The notes beneath the pieces are model-generated. The model was given only the letters and a program-made list of their open reading frames with translations, had not been told where the DNA came from and did no database searches. A DNA stretch of 64,000 nt from Amblyornis subalaris (lineage: Eukaryota > Chordata > Aves > Passeriformes > Ptilonorhynchidae). Location: contig JACAXG010000007.1 of the NCBI GenBank assembly GCA_018881555.1, forward strand, positions 62,001 to 126,000. The letters run 5' to 3'. The stretch's first letter is position 1; each line of letters starts with the position of its first letter. This document shows, in pieces, positions 1-10,309 of the stretch. The translations under genes and the position numbers were made by a program.

Positions 1-3000
1 GTGTGAGATTAGAAAAGGCTACATGAAGAAAAAGAAAAGATGTAAGATTTCAGGAATCAGAACACTACTGTAAGAAGAAACATATCAGTGTTGTGACTTA
101 GCTAAATTTCTAATATAAAAAACTAAGCACCCAGAGCCAAAATGAGTCCTGGCCAGTCAGAGGGGCCACTTGGACATCATTAGGGATTGCTGAGCACACG
201 GATCATGCCAGTGATTCTCCCTTTTTCCTTCTGCTTAGTACTGAGCTACCACTCCACAGCAATGGTAAAGCTGTGGTACCCCTCAGGCTGCTTTCAGCAC
301 GAAGAGGTCCTGACACCACGTGCTCATTGAAGTTTCCAAAACATTTTTAGATAAGAAGGAGTGTAAATCCAATTCCAATTCATAAATTTATTTTCTGTTT
401 GTCTGAATTCATCTGCAAACTCATTTAGACTGATTACACATTCTGTTCCCTGCTGTGAGCTGAGATATTTTGTTGGTTGCTGGTAGCTTTGGAACAGCTG
501 CATTGTTTCACCCTAGAAATGGCTGCATTTTGTTATACCCTGCAGAGGATAGAAAGACTGGGAATGCTTCACTCCTTCCGTGCTCCAATCCTTTTAAACA
601 TCACTGGCAACTGGTAAGCCCACAATGGCAGCCTCCGTTGTCTCCATGGTGTCTAACTCCCCCAAACAGAGGACAAAAATCAACCACCACAGAGGGCATT
701 CACTGCCTGCCTTGGAGACTATTGGTAGAATTTACTGGCATATTTGCAAAGCAAAAAGTTCTGTTTGGGGATGAAAAATGATACGCAAGTGAAAGAGTAC
801 TTAATGCTATTGCTTAGGAGAGACTCTAGGTCTTGAGAAAAAGGGCACTTGCCTTAAAGCCAAGGGCCTGATTTCTTGTTAAGTTGTCTCTAATAGTTAA
901 AACCACTTTTTTTCCCTGAAACTCTGTAAAACAGAATTTTTTATCAAATGCTCTGCAGTCCGCATGTGGTAAATTCTACGCAAGTCACACATTACAAAAG
1001 CAAGTGTGCTTTAGAAAAATGACTGTGGCTGCTTTCTTCTAAAAGAGACTTTCTGGCTAGTTCAAGTCTCTGGATTTTGCAATATCTGCAAATTGTGAGG
1101 CTCCTCTGCTTACTCTCATTGGCTGTTGCTATTTCGGTGTTCTAATGAAATCAACATTCTGGCAACTTGATCTGGAACATTTACAGGAGATAGATATGGT
1201 GTTCTGAGAAAACTGCTGTGATGTTTCAGTTGGGGAATTACAATTATCTTTATAATTAATTTAGTATGGTCTAAGATGCATGAGAGTGGAAGATTGCACT
1301 ACCTGTTCTTAAAAAAAACAAACCCCAAGACTTGATTATCCTGCCGTAATTCCTACATAATGAACAGTAACATAAAAACAAAGATGAGAGCTTATTGTAA
1401 TCTGATGAATAATGTATCACATATAAAGCACTGTGAATAAACATTAAGCCACCAGCCTGAGAAAGGACAGCAGTAAGTGAAATGATCCTTTCTGTGTTTG
1501 CTTGCTGAATGTATGGAATTTCTCAAACCTAGATATATTCCACTTTTACATTCAAAAGCATCTGAAGCAGCTTTATTTTCATTGGCTTTTATGTTTCCTG
1601 CTTGTGTTTAAAATTTCTGATGTATTAGTGGAGGCTTGCTACAGAACTGTACTCAAATAAACTTACTATCATTAAAAAAGAGTAACTGAGTTAATTCTTC
1701 ATAACAAACTGGTTGTTTGATTGAGTTACTTAAGATGCAAATACTTCTATGTACGTTCCTACTCACATTGACTGTGCTTCTGCTTTACACCACCATTAAT
1801 GTTGAAGTAAAAAAATCTTCAACCCAAGCATGGAAAAATTTACATACCAGGAAAGCATCTCTGTTATTTGTAAAAATATCAGTCTTGATTACAAAAGTAT
1901 TTTTCAAAATACTGGGTTTGTGCTGTTCGGATACCTTTAGTATAAAGCAATTGATGCCTTCCACATGATCAACAAAAATAAATATTAGAATTAAATTTTT
2001 AAAAAATCCATCATGTTATTTTTATATTATAGAAGCAACAAAGGGATGGAAGATGCAGCTGACATAAAAATAAAGGGCAGGAGCAAAATTCTACATCACA
2101 CTAGGTGCCACAGCATGTGTACTAGATTTGCACTGTGGTGGCACGTTAAACTCTTGTTCACCATTTGCAGACATCGGCAGTAGTCTGGAAAACTGGCAGA
2201 TCCACGTCAAGCCCAGGTACACAGCACATTATCACCAAAAGCAGAAGCCTGAACCAAAGGCAGAAGGAGCTGAGAAGTCTGGAAACTGGTTCCTGGCAAG
2301 AAGATGCAGCGCAAGAGGCAAGGCTGTGGGATCAGCAGGGGTTAAACATCAAGGTGTTTTTGGAGGACAGGTTTTTCTAATATAATCTGCTCCACTTGGA
2401 AAGGAATTAGTTATCAAAGAGTTGGAATTCTTGTTCCTATTGCCAGGAATGAAGATAGCTGGATTGTTTTTTAATCTATTGCAGTTATTTGGATGTGGGA
2501 TAAGATTTCATGCAGGGAGGTCCTTGTTGTGCCACCTCTGCTTCTCTGGTCAAGTCTAACCAGAACCACTCAGAGGCAGAGTGAGCAAAGCTGTTTGCCT
2601 TTTGAAGGCAGAACTTGATGCCAAGGCAACTTTTTATGCCCTATCCTTTTGCCAGATGCTGTCTGTCGTTGGAACAACCAACATCAGACCCACTGGGGCA
2701 GACACTGAAAAAAATACTTCACTGTAGTTGTAAAGTGCGTGTTAGAAGCTGCTTCACAAATCTTACAGCTTATTCTGTAATACAGAGGAAAGAGGGAAGA
2801 AAAGAGCACTACAGGAGGACTCAAACTATCAAACTACAAGCAGAGAATTTCAGTAGTTTTCATATTTCTGAAGGTTACACTGTATAGCAGCTACTCTCCT
2901 CATTTTCCAGGCCCAGACCAAAAAATGAGAATTTTCAAGTGTAAAAAGAGAACTCAAACTTCCCACGACCCATACTGCATTATAACTCAATTGTTCTCTG

Positions 3001-5690
3001 CTTCTCCTGTTCTTGTTTTCAGCATGGAAAAATTCATTCTTATGAGACTTCCAAGTAACAAACAATACCTGCTTTAAACTGCAATGCAAAAATAGTTGAT
3101 TTTTATGCTGGACTGTGGCCATGCATGTAATTGAGCTCTTTAAAAGCAACAAGTAAAGGGGACTTAATCACTTCTACACTTGCTAACAGGAAACAAAATT
3201 TAAAAGATGAAATTTGATGCAGGTAAGTATTCACCACACTAATGTCAAATCTTCATGTTCATTCTTCAGTTCCACATTGTACCATAATTTCAAAATTTAG
3301 TACATTATTCGCGCCTAATGCATATCTCAGCTACGATTAAAATATATTTTCTAACTGAATCACTCTTGATTAATTTCACTGTAGTACATCAGAGGACAGT
3401 TTAGCACGGTGTATTTCTTTAGTCCAACTAGTTGGCATGAAATGTTCTTTCAATAGGAAGAGGGGAGATCATAAAATCTGACTAAGATGAGCAGATGGAT
3501 AAAAGGTGTTGTGTTACTTAACTGCCACTTTTAAATGACAATTCAAAGAGCAGGATGAAGCATTAGGGCAGAGGTGAGGAAAGTGGAACACCTGCTTGCA
3601 TCACTTACATGCATGTTCCTTTCAAGGCTCTTCCAAGCTTTGGCAAATAAGATCAGTTTTGATTCCCATAAGCTCTGTTAGGAAGAATGTGATGCAACCT
3701 CTCCCTGCCAAAAGCAGAAAGAAAATTACACAGAAATAGTTTTCTTTTTACTTTAGAGTCTTTTATCAGAATTTTTCCAACTACTGAAGCCAAAAACATA
3801 GTCATCCCATCTCCTGGGAATCAAAATGAAAAGGAAATAGACACCTAAGAGTCTTTCCAAGTCCCAAGAGTGAGTTAGTTGTTGCTTGCTAAAACACAGG
3901 GATAAGTAAAAACAGCAGTGGAATGACACCTGGAAACATGAATTCTAACCCGAAACCTTACTGCTAGATTAACAAGAAACAGGTATTAATTCCAGCATCA
4001 CAAAAACTTTTTCCATGTTCACAAACCTTGCAGTGAGTGTGTTTTAGTTTTTCTCACAACAAAATCTTGTACCTATTTTGTGTATTAATTTTTGGACACA
4101 ATCTGAAATCCTTGTTTTTTCCTAAAGGAAAACTTTCTCAAAAGACTTTTGTCCAAGAAGAAAAAAAGTTTACTTCTCTTCAACCAGTTTAGGAAAGTAT
4201 TTCCTGATTATCTGAGACTGTGATAGGAACAGGAAGGACAAACACCAAAGAAACATGCGAGTTCTCTTCCCCAAATTCTTGTCTCTTCGTGTTATCCATA
4301 CCTTTTTATGTCTTGTATTTAATGGTGCAGGTCTTTGGCTACAGAGGGCCTGTGATATGTACGTGCTTCAAGAGCTGGTCATTAATCTACCTCTTAACAG
4401 GGTGAATGCTAGTTACATTCTCTACACAAACTTCTACTCACTCTGTTATAATTCAGCAATGCTCAATGATAAGAACATTATTTCTGTGTTTAGGAGGAAA
4501 GTGCTTCTTTTGCCTGCTTGGGTTTTTTTTCCTCACAATAGATGCAAAATTCCTAATGACCAAGCCATTACAAGCATCTAGGACGACACCCAGTAATCCA
4601 AGTGCTGAGAAATACCCTCTTGCACATTTCTCTGCTTCTTCCACTACACTTCATTTGCCAGTCTTGAAGTTGGGGAAAAAACCAAGAAAGCAGGAATAGT
4701 GCTAAAATTTCAACCCATCACACAGTACCTTGCCCTATAATCCACATTAGGGATTAAAATTAAAAGTTTATGCCTTTAATGGTGAGGAACTGCTCATGCC
4801 TCCTATGAGTGTGAGCAGAGTTTTCTTGTCTGGCCTTATAGGTAGCTAATAATTTTCTATGACCTCTATTTTTAATTTCTTTTCACTGAGAACTTTGTAT
4901 TACTGTTTTTAATACCTTTGCCACTGAGTGTCTGTACTTTCAGTGAGCAAACCCTCTTATCTGGCAGTGCACTGCAAAGTTCCTTATGCAATCAATACAT
5001 CTGGATTTTATTAATTTGTCTTGTAGGACAAGAGAATTTTAATGGGAAAAAATGAAGAGAATCACCTTTAATGGATGTTAGCTGGAGGCACACATTTGAA
5101 CCTCCCATCAATATATTTAATTCACTTTGTCATTTTATATCTCTTCTGAAAATTAAATCCTTTCCATGTGTCTCTGTTCCTTGTTGCTTCTCAAGTCAGG
5201 AGAATTAAACCTAGGGGTAGCAATTAAGCAGAAATATATTTTTCTACTTCTGTAAGGTTTGGGGAAAATGATGCTTATATTTGCCTTCAGAATTTGCTTT
5301 TGCCTTATGTAACTACTGAGTTGTAGGACTATTAAACAAAGTATGTTATTAGGCAATTAGGGAAAATAACATATGCTGAGGTTCCTGACACTGCCCAGCT
5401 TGCAGAAGCCACTTTAAAAAAAATCATTTGAAGGGATTTATTGGAAGAGGTCATCTTCCCTTCATTTGGAAGAGACCATGTGTCATGATTTCTTAAATGG
5501 CATGGCTGTGATTTTATCTTTTGTTCCATTAAACCAGCTTTATATTTACGAGTGGGGTTTTTTTTCCGTGTAATCAACAAAAAAATCCCCAAGCCCCAAA
5601 CAAATAAGCACTGGCACTTTTTTCCTCTTTTTTTCCCCCCTGCTGATTCTCCAATTTGGCTAAAATCACATTCTACAACAAATTGGATAG
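1..5690. other. Upstream flank of SYNPO2, no gene recognised
   Basis: AT-rich sequence with frequent stops in all frames. The open frames here, such as those near 470-781, 2128-2385 and 4255-4581, are short, show no domain I recognise and lack paired splice signals that would chain them. I see no RNA gene, no clear microsatellite and no CpG-rich segment. In other vertebrates the neighbour on this side is SEC24D in the opposite orientation (family and synteny knowledge), but no SEC24D exon was recognised here, so it must lie further left if synteny holds. Confidence 0.5.
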
Positions 5691-5800
5691 TTTATTAAAT
5701 TGTTTACAGATGATACAATTAAATCTCCTAGAAAGCTGTTTAAAAAGGTATTTTCAGGGAACTAGCTTATGTGGATTTTAATGTGGAAAAGATCAGATAA
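5690..5800 (+). repeat. Possible CR1-like LINE reverse-transcriptase scrap
   Basis: Around 5697-5725 the sequence runs TTTACAGATGATACAAT, which resembles the part of CR1-family reverse transcriptase encoding the F-A-D-D-T catalytic motif; here it would read roughly F-T-D-D-T. A little downstream, TTTTAATGTGGAAAAG resembles the usual CR1 segment after that motif. If real, it lies upstream of the more N-terminal RT segment at 6312, so it would be a separate insertion or a rearranged piece. Only short stretches match, and it could be chance. Confidence 0.25.
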
Positions 5801-6311
5801 GAAAAGAGAATGAAATGCAGAAAAAGGAGGAAGTCAGACCATCTGGGTACTTACAGCAGTAAAATGCTGCCCATAAATTAGAGATCATGATATCCTCTTT
5901 CCCTCTGTCTCTTCCTCATTACTAAGGAATGGGTGGAAATATTTGCATTTTTAAAGAATCCACAGACCTAGGATACTACTGTAGGAAACTGTAGGTGAAA
6001 TGAAAGCTTTGTTTTTATTGCTGGATGAAAAGACAAACATATGTCTTATTTCTTCTTACATTTGGAGAATGTCTTCTGAACTCAGCTACAGAAATACTTG
6101 GTTTAAATTAGATTTTCGATAAATCCACTTGTAGTAAAACTGTTCAGTATCATAAATTATTATTACAATATGAAAAGAAAATATATGGACAAGTGACAGC
6201 AGATGAGGCAAAGAAAACTAAGAAGTAGTCCCCAAGACCACACAGAGCTTTAAAGGAATTCAAGGCTGAAATAGCTGACCATTACTGAGATTAGAGAGTG
6301 CCATTTTTTAA

Positions 6312-6990
6312 ATGAAGTGTTCCAAGAGAAACTCAGAAAACAACAATCCTGTCAGCCTGATATCCATACAAAACAAAGAGGTGGAAGCTGTAATATGGAA
6401 CAGTGGACATCTGGATAAATATGACTTATCTGGGAAGAGTTTAAAAGGTTTTCATAAAAGGAAGTCCTGCCTCACAAACATAAGGCAGTTCTTTGAGGGG
6501 ATCAAAAAACACGTGGATAAGGGTGATCTGATTGATCTTGGATTTACAAAAGGATTTCAACAAATTCCTTCACCAAAGGCTTTTAAGAAAACTAAGCAGC
6601 CATACCATAACATGGCTTAGAAATATAAGGTGATACACAGCAGGGGAAAAACCATTAATTCTCCTATAAAACTATGTGCTTTGAACTGAGCAGCATCAGA
6701 CAAGATTTTAAGATTTTGAAGGATAATTCCAGGAACCCGTTAACTCAGCAGTGTCTGAAAAAGCAAACTGGGCGTTAGTAGTGTTAGAGTTAGCAACTAG
6801 AGAACAAAATAGATATCATCATATTATTGCATGAATCCCAACTTCATCTGCTGCCGGAAGACTGTGCGGTGTTGCAGGCCCTCATTTCAAAACAGACATA
6901 GAACTGCAGAGGATATAGAGAAAGAAAATGAGGATAATGAAAGGTGTGAGATAGCTTCTTTGTAAAGGATGACTAACAAAGATATTTCAG
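6312..6990 (+). repeat. Decayed CR1/L3-like LINE, sense on + strand
   Basis: An open frame at 6312-6620 encodes a recognisable but degraded piece of non-LTR retrotransposon reverse transcriptase. The string NNPVSLISIQNK corresponds to the R-P-V-S-L-T-S motif, FHKRKSCLTNIRQFFEG to the G-F-x-K-G-K-S-C-L-T-N motif, and HVDKGDLIDLGFTKGFQQIP to the V-D-x-G-x-x-V-D-x-x-Y-L-D-F-x-K-A-F-D-x-V-P motif. The Y-L-D-F Asp region is degenerate (L-G-F-T), so the enzyme is dead. From about 6897 to 6975, sequence such as GAGGATAATGAAAGGTGTGA resembles the conserved segment near the 3' end of CR1-family ORF2, in the same orientation. The catalytic F-A-D-D region between the two blocks is missing, implying an internal deletion. 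Boundaries are approximate. Confidence 0.7.
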
Positions 6991-9840
6991 GATAGGTGGT
7001 CTCACTTCGGCTACTCTCCAAGTGTGGCTATTCCTAGCTTATCACAGCTCATCAAGGCTAATGTGCTGGGGTTTTTGTCTGGAAATTCTTGCAAGGAGAT
7101 GAGCAAGGGGAAGTTTGACTTGGAAATCTTTTAATACAGATTTCATCATATACAAGGTCAGATTGAAGCCAAAGCTTCCCCTGTATTTGAGCACAGATAG
7201 ATTTTGGGACAGTTCTGCCATTTGTCATTTGCCGAGTTTATACGAATTCTTTGTGACATGAAAGTTTTATCACTTGTTGCCCAGCACTGGATCTTTAGGT
7301 TTTAGTGAAATGAGGAGATGGTGACAGTGGTTAAGTGGCTGTAGTTGCCATTAGCTTTAAATTTTTCAGTGTATTGTGAAAATAATCTCATAATTTATGC
7401 AATTTATTTCAGTTCTAGAGACTACAGAGACCAAAAAGTGATAAACTCCATGATTGACTCCACTTTTATCTTGATGTCCAGTTTCTGACCAGCATTTAGA
7501 AATTCCAAAGGATGCAAGAATGTACAAAAAGATAAGAGTAGTGTTAAAAAGCAAAACATGCTGCAGCATAAGCATTTAAGAAATTCATATAAGGCAAATG
7601 GAAATTGTTAAGGCCTTCTTTGTTAGATTAAGACATAGGACGCTTTGGGTCTCCCCATCATGGGAATAGCTTAGTAACAGATTTCAAATGCTTTTCTCAC
7701 TGCAGAGCAAAAAAGAAATTATCCCTGAGAAGAAAGCAGCAATTTATTTGGAATTGTTGTTATAAAAGCCCCTCAACATGCTGACTAGATTAGAGTTATT
7801 TCTCCTATCTTTTTTTTTTATTGTCAGGATCACAGTTCTTGTCAGTTCAAGCAAAGAGTCCTATATCACTTTAAATGTAAAATGTTTAAATATCCCCAAA
7901 GCTTTCTCATACAACCAAATCAAACAGATGCTGGTGTTCTGATCAGTCATTTCTTCAGCTGAGCAATGACTAATCAGGGTTGTTCTGCTCTAATATTTTA
8001 CACAGTTCAGTTATGTGGGCAAAGGAGATAGAAGCATCTCTATCTAGTACAAATTCCCATCATGTATATGACATCCAAATGCAGGGGTGATTCTCTTTGT
8101 TTTCTGCAATAAGTACATGACGAAGTTCAGAAAGAGGGATCAGATTTGATTATTCCTTTTTACCAAAATAATAAGAGACTAATACAAGCTCAAAACACTC
8201 TAACAGTAACTATTTCATCACAAATTTGTAGCATCTGAAGGGCTGCTAATTATGTGATACCTTCTCCTAAAGTCAATGTTTAATTTTTGTATTTAACAGG
8301 GTATCATAGGGCATTTGTTGCAGCTATAGACTGAAGAATTTTATTATCATAGAATCATCTATAAAAATGTGCATCATTAGGTAAAAAGGAGACAATTTTG
8401 TCTAAAGCAAGATTCTGCCTAGGGAAAGACCAAAAATCTGTCTGCTATGGCAACATATCAACACTGCAGAAGATAACAAGCGGTTAGCCACCCTGAACTA
8501 TTTCAAATGAGGTGTCTGCACTCAAAGATTGTGCAGCAAAGTCCCTTTAAAGGCCATCCCCTTTCCTAGTATGGCTTCTCTGGTAGTGTTTTCCTGAAGT
8601 ATTTAATCATAGGGCAACCTGTGCTTGTTTTGCTTCTCCAGAGCTTTTGACTTGCAGTCAATAAAGCAAGAGCTCTTCCTCCTACTAAATCCTGTTATTG
8701 AGAGAGTGACATTTTCCTCTGTTTGATTAGGGATCTTGTCTCCACCCTGGTTTTGTGTTACCTTAGTGTCTTAGAGGAGTAATGAAGGGCTCAAGATCCT
8801 AAAAGTGTCTCTCCCTTTTCCAGCCATAATATTTTGGTTTAACAGAAGATCCTGTCTCTACCTTGATATTTTGCCTTTGAAGCATCACTCTAGGGTTACT
8901 TGCTTGACAGATACACTGGTTAGGTTTAAAGCCTCAGTGGTTACCAGCTACTTAGATGCAAAGTCATGTAATTTAAATGATGAGTGTTTCCTGTTGCCCC
9001 GACATCTCTGAAGGCTTAGGACCAACCAAGTGGAAACACTTCATACAGGAACCTCAGTGAATTTATGCTGTGAGAATCTGATGTCCCCAGTACCCTGGGT
9101 CTCAAAGCAAGAGGTGTTTCTTTCAGTTCAGACATTAAAGATGTATCTGGCTCACCTGCTGAACACTCTCCTGTAGAACCAGCTTGGTTCGAAATGCAGT
9201 GTGATTTAAGCCAGGCTACCTGACTTTGGGCTGAGGTGAGTGGGAGCTTATGCTGTCTGCTGGTAACACTCAGCTAGAGAAATATTCATCCCTTGTTGAA
9301 GAACAGTCACCTCTTAAGCCTCCTCAATGAATAATTCAATTTTTTTTTGGTGGTAAGGTTCCCCTTTAATGACACAATGCAAATCATCCATTAATAGCAT
9401 CCATAGAGAGATCTGATCCTTCATTTCACTAATCCTCTTCCCCTCTCTGGTAGGAAAGGCAACAGGCTGCATTAGAACAGGTATTATTAGGGTCCAATAG
9501 TAATTCTGGACATTGCTAAACAACAGTGCATTATAAACTATACTGAGGTTAGAGAGAACTAGAGAAAGAAGCAATACCAAGATAGGGAAATTATAAAGCT
9601 TTTCTGCTTTTTTTTTCTTGCATGCCTGCAGTACTGCAGACAGTGAATGCAGGGTAGAGATGAAAATCCTAAACCCAGTTCAATCTGAGTGTATCAGCTA
9701 TTCAGTGGATGTACATGATGTTCACTTGAGATTCTGCTCCCTCTGTTTGGAGTAAAAATGCAAGAAATGGGTAGAATAGAGTTTAAAACGTCTGGCACCA
9801 TTTACTGAAGTAAACTTATTTCCTGAATTGTCACAGGGAA
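6990..9840. other. Upstream flank nearest the SYNPO2 promoter
   Basis: No gene recognised. AT-rich with short chance ORFs (for example 7366-7575 minus, 8805-9011 plus, 9314-9580 minus). A TATAAAG string occurs at 9591-9597, but nothing nearby fixes a transcription start. A perfect 14-bp palindrome, CTGCAGTACTGCAG, lies at 9626-9639. Two loosely similar stretches at about 8733-8755 and 8849-8873 (both reading like TC[TC]TGTCTC[CT]AC) may be pieces of an old repeat. Confidence 0.4.
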
Positions 9841-10043
9841 ATGTACACTTCTTTTTGCTGTTGTTTTGATTTAGCTGTCAGGAGAGTCATGTTTAAATCC
9901 AGCCTCCTCTGCCTCATGGCCGAGTCTCTTTGTGTGCACTCCCTCAACTTCACTTACTTTACTTTGAAGGTGGGCTGAGCATCGAAATCTGACGAAAGAG
10001 TGGGCTGTGCCCTCGCTCCGAGGGAGCTCTTACATTCTCCTCA

Positions 10044-10190
10044 ATGACTACATTTGCTGGTGCAGTACACAGCAGCAGCAACAGTGTGGTGCTCTGGGTC
10101 TCCAGCTCTGCCCGGCAGACGAAATCTCCAGCTCGCCAAACATCCGCAAGACAAGTTTTTCATGTTCTCCTGTATGTGAATGCTGCCTAA
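10044..10190 (+). promoter_or_regulatory. Upstream ORF (48 codons) in the SYNPO2 leader
   Basis: ATG at 10044 opens a 48-codon frame that ends with TAA at 10188-10190, 13 bases before the SYNPO2 start and out of frame with it. If transcription begins upstream of 10044, ribosomes could engage it and reduce initiation at the main ATG. The peptide is rich in Ser, Thr, Ala and Val and resembles nothing I know. It is reported as a possible translational control element, not as a gene. It depends on where the transcript starts. Confidence 0.4.
10162..10179 (+). promoter_or_regulatory. Minimal uORF abutting an in-frame upstream ATG
   Basis: A five-codon uORF (ATG TTC TCC TGT ATG TGA) lies in the same frame as SYNPO2. 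Its TGA at 10177-10179 is followed immediately by ATG at 10180-10182, which is in frame with SYNPO2 and would add eight residues (MLPNCTGK). That ATG has a poor context (T at -3, C at +4). The ATG at 10204 has a good one (A at -3, G at +4) and gives the MGTGD start typical of the family, so 10204 was chosen as the main start. Confidence 0.45.
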
Positions 10191-10203
10191 CTGCACCGGG
10201 AAG

Positions 10204-10308
10204 ATGGGCACGGGGGATTATCTCTGCATTGCTATGAGCGGAGGGGCACCGTGGGGCTTCAGACTGCAAGGGGGCAAGGAGCAAAAGCAGCCGCTGCAAA
10301 TCGCCAAG
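10204..10308 (+). CDS. SYNPO2: SYNPO2 coding exon 1 (N-terminal half-PDZ)
   Basis: Encodes residues 1-35 of synaptopodin-2/myopodin, an actin-bundling adaptor of Z-discs and stress fibres in skeletal, cardiac and smooth muscle that binds filamin, alpha-actinin and chaperone-assisted autophagy partners (family knowledge). The peptide begins MGTGDYLCIAMSGGAPWGFR and ends LQGGKEQKQPLQIAK. It holds the first PDZ strands and the carboxylate-binding loop, here P-W-G-F-R-L at residues 16-21. The MGTGD start and the KEQKQPLQ segment separate it from the paralogue SYNPO2L. The ATG has a strong Kozak context. The exon ends AAG|GTAGGA, a good donor, leaving a phase-0 intron. Coordinates cover coding sequence only; the exon's 5' end is unknown. 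Joined to 62804-62955 it forms a continuous PDZ domain. Confidence 0.93.
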
Positions 10309-10309
10309 G

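Larger units (their letters stand above)
9840..10203 (+). promoter_or_regulatory. SYNPO2: Likely SYNPO2 promoter and 5' UTR
   Basis: The stretch just before the SYNPO2 start codon is richer in CpG than its surroundings: I count about fourteen CpGs from 9979 through exon 1, against almost none in neighbouring sequence. No convincing TATA box lies at a fitting distance, so a dispersed CpG-type start is plausible, but the transcription start cannot be read from sequence. The leader contains upstream ATGs at 10044, 10162, 10174 and 10180, described separately, and a short CAG run at 10070-10078. Confidence 0.5.

Noticed and set aside
8341..8400. TCATAGAATCATC string resembling a CR1 3' terminal repeat on the minus strand
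   Set aside because: Only the short ATTCTATGA-like core matches. The following sequence does not continue convincingly into CR1.
9591..9597. TATAAAG as a SYNPO2 TATA box
   Set aside because: About 610 bases upstream of the start codon with no initiator or other evidence. It would imply a very long leader through AT-rich sequence.
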